Assembly: GCF_036017915.1 (NCBI RefSeq)
Contig: NZ_CP107929.1
Location: 2,697,501 to 2,761,500 of the forward strand
Origin: Micromonospora sp. NBC_00421
GTDB taxonomy: Bacteria; Actinomycetota; Actinomycetes; Mycobacteriales; Micromonosporaceae
Reading direction: 5' to 3'
DNA: 64,000 nucleotides
Under the pieces are notes generated by a model that saw only the letters and a list, made by a program, of their open reading frames with translations, was not told the origin of the DNA and did no database searches. The translations under genes and the position numbers were made by a program. Positions 35,842 to 45,322 of the stretch are shown here, piece by piece; position 1 is the stretch's first letter, and the number at the start of each line of letters is the position of its first letter.

Positions 35842-37902
35842 ATGCCACTGTCCAGAAAGTTGCCGGCGCGGATGTTGCTCGCCACCGGCCTGATCGCCGC
35901 CGGAACGGCTGTCGCGCTGCCCGCCGAGGCGGCGGCGGCCGGCTGTTCCGTCGACTACACCGTCTCGTCCGAGTGGGGCGGCGGCTTCGGCGCGAACGTC
36001 GCCATCACCAACCTCGGCGACCCGATCAGCAGCTGGACCCTGACCTGGTCGTACGGGGCCGGGCAGCAGGTCACCCAGGCGTGGAACGCCACAGTCACCC
36101 AGTCCGGCGCCCAGGTGACCGCGCGCAACGTCAGCTACAACGGCACCATCGCCACCGGTGCCAACGTGTCGTTCGGCTTCAACGGCTCGTGGAACGGCAG
36201 CAACCCCAAGCCGACGAGCTTCACCCTCAACGGCACGGTCTGCACCGGCGGCACGTCGACCCCGCCGCCCACCACGGCCCCGCCGACCACCGCCCCGCCG
36301 ACCACGCCGCCACCGACCACCGCCCCGCCCACCACGCCCCCGCCGACCACGCCACCGCCCACCACGCCGCCGCCGACGACCCCGCCGGGCCAGTGGCCGC
36401 CGTCGTCCACCTTCACCAACCCGGTGATCTGGCAGGACTTCGCGGACATCGACATCCTGCGGGTGGACGACGCCTACTACTACTCGGCGTCGACCATGCA
36501 CTACTCCCCCGGCGCGCCGGTGCTGCGCTCCTACGACCTGGTCAACTGGGAGTTCGCCGGCCACTCGGTGCCCAAGCTGGACTTCGGCCAGAAGTACGAC
36601 ATGACCGCCGGACGCGGTTACGTCCGGGGCATCTGGGCGTCGTTCCTGGGCTACCGCAAGAGCAACAAGACGTTCTACTGGGGCGGCTGCATCGACTTCG
36701 ACAAGACCTACATCTACACCGCGCCGTCGGCCGAGGGGCCGTGGACCCGGCACACCACCATCAACAGCTGCTACTACGACGCGGGCCTGCTGGTCGACGA
36801 CAACGACACCATGTACGTCGCGTACGGCAACTCGAACATCAGCGTCGCCCAGCTCTCCGCCGACGGGAAGACCCAGGTCCGGTCGCAGCAGGTGTTCACC
36901 ACCCCGTCGAACGTGGGCACCCTGGAGGGGGCCCGGTTCTACAAGCGCAACGGCAGCTACTACATCTTCCTCACCCGGCCCGCCAACGGGCAGTACATCC
37001 TGAAGGCGTCCAGCCCGTTCGGGCCGTACACCATGCAACAGGTGCTGCTGAACCTGCCCGGACCCATCTCCGGCGGTGGGGTGCCGCACCAGGGCGGTCT
37101 GGTGCAGACGCAGAACGGTGACTGGTACTACATGGGCTTCCAGGACGCCTACCCCGGCGGCCGGGTGCCGGTGCTCGCCCCGGTCACCTGGAACTCCAGC
37201 GGCTGGCCCGTCCTCCAGCTGGTCAACAACACCTGGGGCGGCTCGTACCCGTACCCGAACGTGCCGCGGCCACCGCGTCAGGTGAAACCGATGATCGGCA
37301 CCGACACCTTCGCCGGCACCACCCTCGGCCCGCAGTACGAGTGGAACCACAACCCGGACAACACGAAGTGGTCGGTCAACGACGGTCTACGGCTACAGAC
37401 CGCGACCGTGACCAACGACCTCTACTCCGCGCGCAACACCCTGACCCACCGGATCCAGGGCCCCCGGTCCACCGCCACCATCGAGCTCGACTACTCCACG
37501 ATGCGCGACGGTGACCGCTCCGGCCTGGCGATGCTGCGCGACCAGTCGGCCTGGATCGGGGTCCGCCGCGACAACGGCGCGACCCGGGTCGCCGTGGTCA
37601 ACAACCTGACCATGGACAGCAACTGGAACACCACGAACACCGGCACCGAGGTCGCCGGGGCCGGCATCTCCGGCGGGAAGATCTGGCTGCGGATCAACGC
37701 GGACATCAGCCCCGGCTCCGGTCGGCAGGCCCGCTTCTCGTACAGCACCGACGGGGTGAACTTCACCTCGCTCGGCCCCGCCTTCACCCTCAACAACGCC
37801 TGGCAGTTCTTCATGGGCTACCGGTTCGCCATGTTCAACTACGCCACCAGTTCGCTCGGTGGCGCGGTGACCGTCCGGAAGTTCGACCTGGCCAAGTCGT
37901 AA
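35842..37902 (+). CDS. Secreted GH43 with N-terminal CBM2
   Basis: The 686-aa preprotein has a signal peptide (1-33), CBM2 (35-135), a Pro-Thr linker (138-186), a five-bladed GH43 domain (about 190-490) and a beta-sandwich (about 495-686). The sandwich resembles the GH43 C-terminal concanavalin-like domain of beta-xylosidases. The general base is in FADIDILRV (D202 or D204) and the acid is in VGTLEGARFYKR. It could be a xylosidase or arabinofuranosidase; the subfamily cannot be set by eye. TAGGAGT precedes the ATG. It lies between two strong hairpins in the SGNH-GH43-GH43 block. Confidence 0.88.
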   Translation: MPLSRKLPARMLLATGLIAAGTAVALPAEAAAAGCSVDYTVSSEWGGGFGANVAITNLGDPISSWTLTWSYGAGQQVTQAWNATVTQSGAQVTARNVSYNGTIATGANVSFGFNGSWNGSNPKPTSFTLNGTVCTGGTSTPPPTTAPPTTAPPTTPPPTTAPPTTPPPTTPPPTTPPPTTPPGQWPPSSTFTNPVIWQDFADIDILRVDDAYYYSASTMHYSPGAPVLRSYDLVNWEFAGHSVPKLDFGQKYDMTAGRGYVRGIWASFLGYRKSNKTFYWGGCIDFDKTYIYTAPSAEGPWTRHTTINSCYYDAGLLVDDNDTMYVAYGNSNISVAQLSADGKTQVRSQQVFTTPSNVGTLEGARFYKRNGSYYIFLTRPANGQYILKASSPFGPYTMQQVLLNLPGPISGGGVPHQGGLVQTQNGDWYYMGFQDAYPGGRVPVLAPVTWNSSGWPVLQLVNNTWGGSYPYPNVPRPPRQVKPMIGTDTFAGTTLGPQYEWNHNPDNTKWSVNDGLRLQTATVTNDLYSARNTLTHRIQGPRSTATIELDYSTMRDGDRSGLAMLRDQSAWIGVRRDNGATRVAVVNNLTMDSNWNTTNTGTEVAGAGISGGKIWLRINADISPGSGRQARFSYSTDGVNFTSLGPAFTLNNAWQFFMGYRFAMFNYATSSLGGAVTVRKFDLAKS
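36253..36390. repeat. PTTPPP linker repeat, GH43 gene
   Basis: Repeated CCGCCGACCACG/CCACCGACCACC units encode about 46 residues of Pro-Thr linker. The tract is close in sequence to the one at 35321, about 0.9 kb away. Confidence 0.8.
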
Positions 37903-37917
37903 CAGCCCCGTCCCGAC

Positions 37918-37953
37918 CCGCCGGCCGATCACCGTCAGGTGGTCGGCCGGCGG
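37918..37953 (+). terminator. 16-bp hairpin between the two GH43 genes
   Basis: CCGCCGGCCGATCACC (37918-37933) pairs with GGTGGTCGGCCGGCGG (37938-37953), with one G-U pair and a 4-nt loop, 16 nt after the stop. Confidence 0.75.
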
Positions 37954-37985
37954 TCGCATCCCCCACCCCGACAGGAGCCGCTGCC

Positions 37986-39596
37986 GTGCCCGCCACCCAC
38001 CCCCGATGGTCGGCTGTCCCGCCGTACCCGTCCCCCTCCCCCACCACTGCCCACCCCGGGGCGGCTACCGACGCCGCCCGCCGTCCCGGGCCGGCCCCCA
38101 CCGAAGCACGCCGTCCCGGGCCGGCGGTCGACGTCCCGCCGTCGTCCCCGGCCCGGCACCGGCCCGGCCGCACCCGGACGGCGGTGCTTGTCGTCCTGGC
38201 GATGCTGGCCACCGTGCTGGTCGCCGCGGCACCGGCCGGGGCGACCCCCGCCGTCCGGGTCACCAACCCGCTGGCCGCACAGCGCGCCGACCCGCACATC
38301 TTCCGGCACACCGACGGCTACTACTACCTCACCGCCACGGTCCCCGAGTACGACCGGATCGTGCTGCGCCGGGCCACCACCCTGCAGGGCCTGTCCACCG
38401 CCCCGGAGACCGTCATCTGGCGGCGGCACACCAGCGGGATCATGGGCGCGCACATCTGGGCGCCCGAGATCCACTTCATCGACGGCAGGTGGTACGTCTA
38501 CTTCGCCGCCGGCGCGACCGACAACGTCTGGGCGATCCGGATGTACGTCCTGGAGGGCACCGGGGCGAACCCGCTGACCGCGAGCTGGGCGGAGAAGGGG
38601 CAGATCCGTACCCCCTGGGAGACCTTCGCCCTGGACGCGTCGACCTTCGTCACCAACGGCGTGCGGTACCTGATCTGGGCGCAGGCCGAACCGGGCATCG
38701 CCACCAACTCCAACCTCTACATCGCCCGGATGGCGAACCCGTGGACGCTCGGCGGCGCACCGACCCGGATCGCCGTGCCCACCCTGGAGTGGGAGATGCG
38801 CGGCGGGGTGAAGGTCAACGAGGGGCCGACGGTGCTGCAACGCAACGGCCGGATCTTCCTCACCTACTCGGCAAGCGCCACCGACGCCAACTACTGCCTC
38901 GGTCTGCTCACCGCGTCGGCCGGCAGTGACCTGCTCAACCCGTCGTCCTGGGTGAAGTCGCCGCAGCCGGTCTTCACCAGCAACTCCGCCACCGGCCAAT
39001 GGGGGCCGGGGCACAACTCGTTCACCGTCTCCGAGGACGGTCTCAGTGACATCCTCGTCTACCACGACCGCAGCTACCGGGACATCAGCGGTGACCCGCT
39101 GCGCGACCCCAACCGGCGGACCCGGATCCAGAAGGTCTACTGGAACGCCGACGGCACCCCGAACTTCGGCATCCCGGTGCCGGACGGGGCCACCCCGGTC
39201 CGGCTGCGGTCGGACAACCTGCCCGACCGGTTCGTCAGGCACTGGGAGTACCGGGCCCGGCTGGAGGCGAACGTGACCAACCTGGCCGACTCCCAGTTCC
39301 GGATCGTGCCCGGCCTGGCGGGTGGCAACACGGTCTCCCTGGAGTCCACCAACTTCCCCGGCTACCACCTGCGGCACCGCAACTGGGAGGTATGGGTCGA
39401 GCGGGACGACGCCTCGTCGACGTACCGCGCCGATGCCAGCTTCGTGCAGCGACCCGGCCTGTCGAACTCCGCAGGGGTGTCGTTCGAGGCGGTCAACTAC
39501 CCCGGCCAGTACCTGCGGCACAGCGGCGGCCTGCTCTATCTGCGGACCGTCACCGACGCCACAGGCAACGCCGAGGCCACCTTCGTCCTGGAGTGA
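37986..39596 (+). CDS. Secreted GH43 with C-terminal AbfB (CBM42) domain
   Basis: The 536-aa protein has a GH43 propeller (about 88-400) with base D102 in QRADPHIF and acid Glu in VKVNEGPTV. An arabinose-binding AbfB domain follows (about 405-536: VSLESTNFPGYHLRHRN, VSFEAVNYPGQYLRHSG). This pairing points to an exo-alpha-L-arabinofuranosidase acting on arabinoxylan or arabinan. The GTG start has AGGAG 8 nt upstream. It leaves an unusual Pro/Arg-rich extension of 62 residues before the signal-peptide core (AVLVVLAMLATVLVAAAPAGA). Confidence 0.9.
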   Translation: MPATHPRWSAVPPYPSPSPTTAHPGAATDAARRPGPAPTEARRPGPAVDVPPSSPARHRPGRTRTAVLVVLAMLATVLVAAAPAGATPAVRVTNPLAAQRADPHIFRHTDGYYYLTATVPEYDRIVLRRATTLQGLSTAPETVIWRRHTSGIMGAHIWAPEIHFIDGRWYVYFAAGATDNVWAIRMYVLEGTGANPLTASWAEKGQIRTPWETFALDASTFVTNGVRYLIWAQAEPGIATNSNLYIARMANPWTLGGAPTRIAVPTLEWEMRGGVKVNEGPTVLQRNGRIFLTYSASATDANYCLGLLTASAGSDLLNPSSWVKSPQPVFTSNSATGQWGPGHNSFTVSEDGLSDILVYHDRSYRDISGDPLRDPNRRTRIQKVYWNADGTPNFGIPVPDGATPVRLRSDNLPDRFVRHWEYRARLEANVTNLADSQFRIVPGLAGGNTVSLESTNFPGYHLRHRNWEVWVERDDASSTYRADASFVQRPGLSNSAGVSFEAVNYPGQYLRHSGGLLYLRTVTDATGNAEATFVLE

Positions 39597-39603
39597 GCCG
39601 CTA

Positions 39604-39644
39604 CTCGTCGGGCCGGGTCCGCCACTCGCCCCCGGCCCGACGAG
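39604..39644. terminator. Bidirectional 14-bp hairpin terminator
   Basis: CTCGTCGGGCCGGG (39604-39617) and CCCGGCCCGACGAG (39631-39644) form a perfect stem between the convergent GH43-AbfB and ilvE genes. Confidence 0.8.
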
Positions 39645-39703
39645 CCGGCGGTCCCGGCCGCCCGAGGGGATCCGCCGCGTACCGTCCGGCCCGACCGGGT
39701 GGG

Positions 39704-40789
39704 CTACCGGACCCGGCGCATCCAGCCGTACGGGTCGGCGGCCCGACCGGACTGGATGTCGAGCAACCGTTGCCGGAACTGCCGGGTGTGCCGGCCCGGC
39801 GTCCCGTCCCCGATGGTGAAGGCGAATTCGTCGCTCTTCAGCCCGACGATCGGGGTGATCACGGCGGCCGTGCCGGCCGCGAAGGCCTCGGTCAGCGACC
39901 CGTCGGCGAAGCCGGCCCGCAACTCGTCCAGGTCGATCGCGCGCTGCTCCGGCTCCAACCCGTGCTCGGTGGCCAGGGTGAGCACGCTGTCCCGGGTCAC
40001 CCCGTCGAGGATGGTGCCCAGCCCGGGGGTGAGCAGCCGGTGGTCGCGGGTCACGAAGAAGACGTTCATGGTGCCCGACTCGTCGATGCTGCGCCGGCCC
40101 TCGCCGCCCAGGTAGAGCACCTGTTCGCAGCCATGGTCCAGGGCTTCCCGCTGCGGGGCCAGACTCGCCGCGTAGTTGCCGCCGCACTTGGCCGCGCCGG
40201 TGCCGCCGATCGACGCCCGACTATAGGTGGTGCTGACCCAGAGCGTGACGCCGGTGACCCCGTTCGGGAAGTACGACCCGGCCGGGCTGGCCAGCACGCA
40301 GTAGGTGACGTGCCGGGCCGGTCGCACCCCGAGGAACGCCTCCGAGGCGAACATGAACGGGCGCAGGTACAGGCTCTGCTCACCCCCGTACGGCGGCACC
40401 CATGCCTCGTCGGCGCGGACCAGCGCGACCACGCTCTCGACGAAGGTCTCCTCGTCCAGCTCGGGGAGGACCAGCCGGCGGGCCGAGGCGGCGAACCGGC
40501 GGGCGTTGAGCTCCGGGCGGAACAGCCAGACGCTGCCGTCGGCGTGCCGGAAGGCCTTGAGTCCCTCGAGGATCTCCTGCGCGTAGTGCAGGACCGCCGC
40601 GCCGGGGTGCATGGTGAACGGCTCCAGCGCGCCCACCCGGTGGTCGTGCCAGCCGGCGTCCGGTGACCACACCGCCGTCGCCATGTGGTCGGTGAAGTGC
40701 CGGCCGAACCCGGGATCGGCGAGGATCTCCTCCCGGGTGTGCCGCGGGGACGGGTGGTCGGTGGGGATCCACCGGAACTGCGCGACCAT
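39704..40789 (-). CDS. ilvE: Branched-chain amino acid aminotransferase
   Basis: The 361-aa PLP enzyme of fold type IV transfers the amino group in Leu, Ile and Val metabolism. The PLP lysine is in GTGAAKCGGNYAASL, and the substrate-loop signatures LEGLKAFRHADGSVWLFRPE and SGTMNVFFV are present. Length matches actinobacterial IlvE (about 365 aa). ATG at 40789 is preceded by GAGGAGAG; the longer open frame upstream is not supported. It is a housekeeping gene between carbohydrate genes. Confidence 0.95.
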   Translation of the reverse strand: MVAQFRWIPTDHPSPRHTREEILADPGFGRHFTDHMATAVWSPDAGWHDHRVGALEPFTMHPGAAVLHYAQEILEGLKAFRHADGSVWLFRPELNARRFAASARRLVLPELDEETFVESVVALVRADEAWVPPYGGEQSLYLRPFMFASEAFLGVRPARHVTYCVLASPAGSYFPNGVTGVTLWVSTTYSRASIGGTGAAKCGGNYAASLAPQREALDHGCEQVLYLGGEGRRSIDESGTMNVFFVTRDHRLLTPGLGTILDGVTRDSVLTLATEHGLEPEQRAIDLDELRAGFADGSLTEAFAAGTAAVITPIVGLKSDEFAFTIGDGTPGRHTRQFRQRLLDIQSGRAADPYGWMRRVR

Positions 40790-40971
40790 CCGAGCTCTCC
40801 TCGGGACAGGGTGCCGGCGCACCCGACGAGACGGTGCTGCCCGTCGGGGCCGAAGATGTCGGGGCCGTCCGCCCGGTATGTCCCGGGGGTGGTGGGTACA
40901 GGCGAACGTCGCACAGAACACTATCAGTCACCACCGGTGCCCGGCGTCCCTGCACCGCAGCGGCCCCGATG

Positions 40972-41009
40972 CGCCCCGCCCGGCCGGGAACGTCCGACCG
41001 GGCGGGGCG
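40972..41009 (-). terminator. Terminator of the two-domain GH43 gene
   Basis: CGCCCCGCCCGG (40972-40983) and CCGGGCGGGGCG (40998-41009) form a perfect 12-bp stem, 10 nt after the minus-strand stop. Confidence 0.75.
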
Positions 41010-41019
41010 TCACCGGTCG

Positions 41020-44000
41020 TCAGCGCACGGCGGGAACCCTCAGGACGGCCACCTCGCCGACGTTGCCGGCGACGTCGACCGCGCGGTAGCGCACCCCGTG
41101 TGCCTGGTCGTCCAGCGGCACCGGCCCGGTCCAGGTGGTCCACTCCCCACCGTCGAGCCGGTACTCGACCCGGGCGACCCCGGAGCCGGCGTCCCGGCCG
41201 GTGACCACCAGGGCGCGGTGGGCGAGCGTCGCCTCGGCGGTCGGCGCGACCCGGTCCACCTGCACCGACGTCGCCCAGGGCGCGCTCCAGAACAGGTTGA
41301 CCCCCTGCGCCCGGTACTCCACCGTGTGCCGGCCCGCCGGCAGGGCCACCGGCTCCCGGTACGGGAACCAGCCTCCCCCGTCGATCTGGTACTCGACCAG
41401 CCGGATCAGCTCCCCGTGGGTCAGGGTGAGCGCCGCGTTGGCGCCGTACCAGCCGTCCGCGCCGGGATCGGTGATCCGCAGCCGGGGCTGCCCGCCCCGG
41501 TAGCGCAACGGCTCGACACCGCTCAGCGTGGGCACCACCGGCTTGATGGTGCCGTCGTCCGCGAAGTACAGCCGGTCGACGGTGGTCTCCCGGTGGGTGC
41601 CGTCGCCGCCCGGGATGGCGAACCTGTGGTACGCCACGTACCAGTCGTCGGTGCCCGGAACCTGGACGACCGAGTGGTGACCGGTGCCGAGGATGCCCTG
41701 GGCCGGGTCCTTGGTGAGGATCTCACCCTTGCTGGTGAACGGCCCGAGCGGGCTGCTGCCGATGCCGTAGCCGACCCGGTAGTTCTCACTGCCGGTGTCG
41801 TCGATCGACCAGGACAGGTAGTAGACGCCCTGTCGCTTGTGCAGGAACAGGCCCTCGCGGAAGCCGGTGAGCCCGGTCAGCCGGACCCGCCTGCCGACGT
41901 CGTACGAGATCATGTCGGCGTTCAGCGGGACCACGTACGGGGTGCCGTTGCCCCAGTAGAGGTAGCTCTGCCCGTCGTCGTCGGTGAAGACCGCCGGGTC
42001 GATCTGCTGGGCGTTGCCGTAGTCGGCCTTGCTCACCAGGGGTTTGCCGAGCGGGTCGACGAACGGCCCGAGCGGCGAGTCGGCCACCGCGACACCGATG
42101 TTCTGCTGCGCCGAGAAGTAGAGGTAGTACTTCCCGTTCTTCTCGATCGCCGCCGGCGCCCAGGCGTTGGTGTCCGCCCAGCTGATGTCCGGCCCGAGGT
42201 CGAGGATGGTGTCGTGGGCGGTCCAGTCGACCAGGTTCCGGCTGGACCAGACGGTGAACGTCGAGCTGCCCCAGCCGGGGAAGCCGTCGGTGGTGGCGTA
42301 GATGTAGTAGGTGTCGCCGAACCGGACGATGTTCGGGTCGGCGTTGAAGCCGGGAAGCACCGGGGTGTTCATCGGCACCGCCCGGACCGTCCAGGCCCGG
42401 CTGGCCCCGGCGGCGCTGGTGACGGTGACCGTCACCGGCCGGGTGTAGTTGCGCGGCCCGGTGGGCTTGACCGTGGAGGTCGGCGCGACCAGGTAGCGCG
42501 GGGCGAGGGTGGTCAGGTCGGTGCCCGGCCGGACCGGCAGGGTGATGGTGCCGGTGGCGGCGTCCACGATGGCCGGCACCTTGAGGCTGTCGAGTTCGAC
42601 GGAGACCACGCTGGTGCCGTTGCTGCCCAGCGCGGCGACCTCGGCGTCGGTGAGCGCCCGGTTGTAGAGGGAGAAGTCGCGTACCCGGCCCTTGAGGTAA
42701 CGGTCGCTGGCGTACTGGGAGCGGCCGAGGTAGTTGGCCGTGGTCCGGCCGCCGCCGATGTCGCCGGGCGCGACGGTCAGCCCGGTCTTCTCGGCGACGC
42801 GCACCCCGTCCAGGTAGATCCGCGCCGTGCCGGCCCGGTTCAGGGTGTACGTCAGGGTCCGCCACGAGCCCCGGGGCACCGCCCGGCCACCGGTGACGGT
42901 CTGCTCGCCGGTCCAGTTGCCCAGGGTGATCGAGGTGCGGTAGTCGTTGCCGGTGGTGAACAGGTAACCGTTGCCGACGCCTGCGGAGTCGGTGTTGCCG
43001 AGCCCCCAGAGGAAGTACGGGGTGGCCTGGTCGGCGGCGATGTTGACGTCCACCGACACGGTGATCTCGTCCAGCCCGGCCATGATGTTGTCGGGCAGGT
43101 CGACGTGGCCGTTGGCGCCGCCGAGGGTGAGGCTGCCGTCGTCCCAGCGGGCGTCGCCGGCCAGCGTGGCGTGGTGGCCGTTGCCGGAGTCGTCGGTGAC
43201 CGTGCTGCCGCCTGCCTGGTCGAGCCGGTAGTGGGCGACCACACCGTCGGCGTTGGCGCTCACCGGTGGCGGCGCGTCGGTGAGCGCGTCGAGTTCGGCG
43301 CGGGTGACCGGGATGACTGTGCCGTGGCGGGGGCTGGCCGGCAGCCGGTAGGAGGCGGGCACCTTCCAGTCGGGCTTCGCCAGGTCGTCGGTGCCCAGCG
43401 GGATGTAGCCCCGGCCGCCGTACTCGTCGACGAAGAGGTAGTACCGCGAGCCGGAGGTGTCGCCGGGGTTGGCCTTGAAGACGGTGGGGCCCTCGACGGC
43501 GGAGGTTCCGGCGTCGCGGCCGATGCACGAGTCGAGCATCGTCCAGGCGGGCCGGCCGGGCAGGTCGACGGCGGTCAGCGAGGTCGATCGCTCCTGGATG
43601 ATGTCGGAGCAGCCGGTGCCGCCGCCGCCCTCGTCCTTGGTGAACCGGTAGTAGGTGTCGCCCTCGCGGATCATCGTGGAGTCGATCCGCGACTCGCCCC
43701 GGTCCTGCCAGACCGTCGCCGGGCTGAACGTGACGAAGTCGCGGGTGGTCGCGGCGAGCATCCGGTTGTAGGTGTTGCCGGTGTGGTCGGGGTCGTTCTC
43801 GGCGAACAGCTTCGAGGCCCAGAACACCAGGTACTCACCGCGCGCCGCGTCCCAGTACGCCTCCGGCGCCCAGGTGTTGCCGGCGGTGGGTGGGGACACC
43901 TCGACGTGCCGCTGCGCGGACCAGTTGACCAGGTCGGTGGACTCCCACACCTCGAGGTAGCGGCTGCCCCGGCGCTGGGCGGCATCCCAGTCGCCGTTGC

Positions 44001-45303
44001 GCCCGATCGACAGGTCGGTGGCGATCAGGAAGAACCGGTCCCCCTCCGGGCTGCGGATCAGGAACGGGTCGCGCAGGCCCAGCGTGCCGTGGGTCGACTC
44101 CAGCTTCGGCTGGCCGCCGTTGACCTCGGTCCACTGCAGGGCGTTGTTGCCCCGGCTGGCGGCGAAGTAGATCTTCTCCCCGGCGATCGAGTTGCCGGTG
44201 AAGTAGCTGAACGCATAACCGGCGTACGGCGCGGGGGCCGGCAGCTCACGGACGGTCAGCGTGATGGTCCGCTCGGCGGTGGCGCTGCCGACGGTGACGG
44301 TGGCGGTCAGCGGGACCGTCGCGTCGCCCGCGCCGTGCGCCGGGCGACGCACCACGCCGTCGGCGGCGACCACCTCGGGCCGGGCCGAGTGCCAGGTGAC
44401 TGTCGCGCCGTGCCGGCCGGTGGCGGGCATGGTCAGGTTGCCGCGTACGTCGTCGGCGTGCACCAGGGACAGCGCGGCGGCGGCCGTCTCGGCCCGGGTC
44501 TGGTCGGACTCCTCGGGTTGCGCGACCACCGCGACCTCGGCGGCGGTGAGGGCCCGGTCGTAGATCCTGAAGTTCGCCACCCGTCCCTTGAGGAACCGGT
44601 CGGTGCCGTAGTTCGACCGGCCGAGGTGGTTGGCGGTGGTGACGCCGTTGCCGACGGCGCTGGGCGGCACGGTGACGGCGGTGTTCCGGGCCACCTGCAC
44701 GCCGTCGGCGTAGAGGGTGCCGGTGGTGCCGGTCTGGGTGTAGACGACCGACTTCCACACCCCCCGGGCCAGGTTGCCGCCGGTGCCGGTGACCTTCTCG
44801 CCGGACCAGTTGGTGGTGGTGATGCCGGCGCGGAACGCGTCGCCGCTGGCGAACAGGTAGCCGGTGCCGGCGGCGGAGGTGGCCGGGTTGCCCAGTCCCC
44901 AGAGGAAGTACGGGGTCTGCTGTGTCGGGTCGACGAGGACGTCGACCGCGACGGTGACCGACGACAGGCCGGCCAGGATGTTGTTCGGCAGCTTGACGTG
45001 GTCGTCGACACCGTCGAGCAGCAGCCCGTCCGGGCCGGTCCAGGTGCCGCCGCCGACCAGGGTGCCGTCGTTGCCGTGCCCGGAGGTGTCGGTGATCGTG
45101 GTGCCGGTGCGCTGGTCGAGGTCGTAGCGCAGCAACAGCCCGTCGGTGACGTCGGCGGCAGCCGCGTCGGCCCTTGTCGCCACGGCGGGGGTCAGTGCGG
45201 CGAGCAGGGTGAGCAGCGTGGCGGCGGCGAACGCCCGGGTGCGGGTGGTGCGGCGGGGGGTGGGGGTGGCGGGGTGGTGGTTCCGGGGAACTGCTGAGGG
45301 CAT
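41020..45303 (-). CDS. Secreted 1,427-aa protein with two LamG and two GH43 domains
   Basis: Domain order: signal peptide (1-47), LamG-1 (about 55-260), Ig-like (265-352), GH43-A (355-670; base D412 in LRDPFL, acid E604 in AVEGPTV), LamG-2 (685-893), Ig-like (895-975), GH43-B (980-1255; D989 in ADPNIV, E1150 in FREGLF), and Ig-like repeats ending in DVAGNVGEVAVLRV. Both catalytic domains keep their key acids. The two LamG modules share long stretches (TPYFLWGLGN, LKGRV.F) and come from a duplication. It is probably an arabinan or arabinoxylan debranching enzyme; exact bonds are unknown. A LacI-type operator lies 20 nt upstream of the start. Confidence 0.88.
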   Translation of the reverse strand: MPSAVPRNHHPATPTPRRTTRTRAFAAATLLTLLAALTPAVATRADAAAADVTDGLLLRYDLDQRTGTTITDTSGHGNDGTLVGGGTWTGPDGLLLDGVDDHVKLPNNILAGLSSVTVAVDVLVDPTQQTPYFLWGLGNPATSAAGTGYLFASGDAFRAGITTTNWSGEKVTGTGGNLARGVWKSVVYTQTGTTGTLYADGVQVARNTAVTVPPSAVGNGVTTANHLGRSNYGTDRFLKGRVANFRIYDRALTAAEVAVVAQPEESDQTRAETAAAALSLVHADDVRGNLTMPATGRHGATVTWHSARPEVVAADGVVRRPAHGAGDATVPLTATVTVGSATAERTITLTVRELPAPAPYAGYAFSYFTGNSIAGEKIYFAASRGNNALQWTEVNGGQPKLESTHGTLGLRDPFLIRSPEGDRFFLIATDLSIGRNGDWDAAQRRGSRYLEVWESTDLVNWSAQRHVEVSPPTAGNTWAPEAYWDAARGEYLVFWASKLFAENDPDHTGNTYNRMLAATTRDFVTFSPATVWQDRGESRIDSTMIREGDTYYRFTKDEGGGGTGCSDIIQERSTSLTAVDLPGRPAWTMLDSCIGRDAGTSAVEGPTVFKANPGDTSGSRYYLFVDEYGGRGYIPLGTDDLAKPDWKVPASYRLPASPRHGTVIPVTRAELDALTDAPPPVSANADGVVAHYRLDQAGGSTVTDDSGNGHHATLAGDARWDDGSLTLGGANGHVDLPDNIMAGLDEITVSVDVNIAADQATPYFLWGLGNTDSAGVGNGYLFTTGNDYRTSITLGNWTGEQTVTGGRAVPRGSWRTLTYTLNRAGTARIYLDGVRVAEKTGLTVAPGDIGGGRTTANYLGRSQYASDRYLKGRVRDFSLYNRALTDAEVAALGSNGTSVVSVELDSLKVPAIVDAATGTITLPVRPGTDLTTLAPRYLVAPTSTVKPTGPRNYTRPVTVTVTSAAGASRAWTVRAVPMNTPVLPGFNADPNIVRFGDTYYIYATTDGFPGWGSSTFTVWSSRNLVDWTAHDTILDLGPDISWADTNAWAPAAIEKNGKYYLYFSAQQNIGVAVADSPLGPFVDPLGKPLVSKADYGNAQQIDPAVFTDDDGQSYLYWGNGTPYVVPLNADMISYDVGRRVRLTGLTGFREGLFLHKRQGVYYLSWSIDDTGSENYRVGYGIGSSPLGPFTSKGEILTKDPAQGILGTGHHSVVQVPGTDDWYVAYHRFAIPGGDGTHRETTVDRLYFADDGTIKPVVPTLSGVEPLRYRGGQPRLRITDPGADGWYGANAALTLTHGELIRLVEYQIDGGGWFPYREPVALPAGRHTVEYRAQGVNLFWSAPWATSVQVDRVAPTAEATLAHRALVVTGRDAGSGVARVEYRLDGGEWTTWTGPVPLDDQAHGVRYRAVDVAGNVGEVAVLRVPAVR

Positions 45304-45322
45304 GGGGGGATCCTCGGCGTCA

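Noticed and set aside
35321..36390. Regularly spaced repeats considered as a CRISPR array
   Set aside because: They are short Pro-Thr codon repeats inside two coding frames, with no unique spacers and no cas genes.
40834..45297. A 1,487-codon open frame antisense to the two-domain GH43 gene
   Set aside because: The translation is Gly/Arg/Val/His-rich with no domain. It arises because the antisense frame of a high-GC gene rarely contains stops; the minus-strand gene has clear catalytic motifs.
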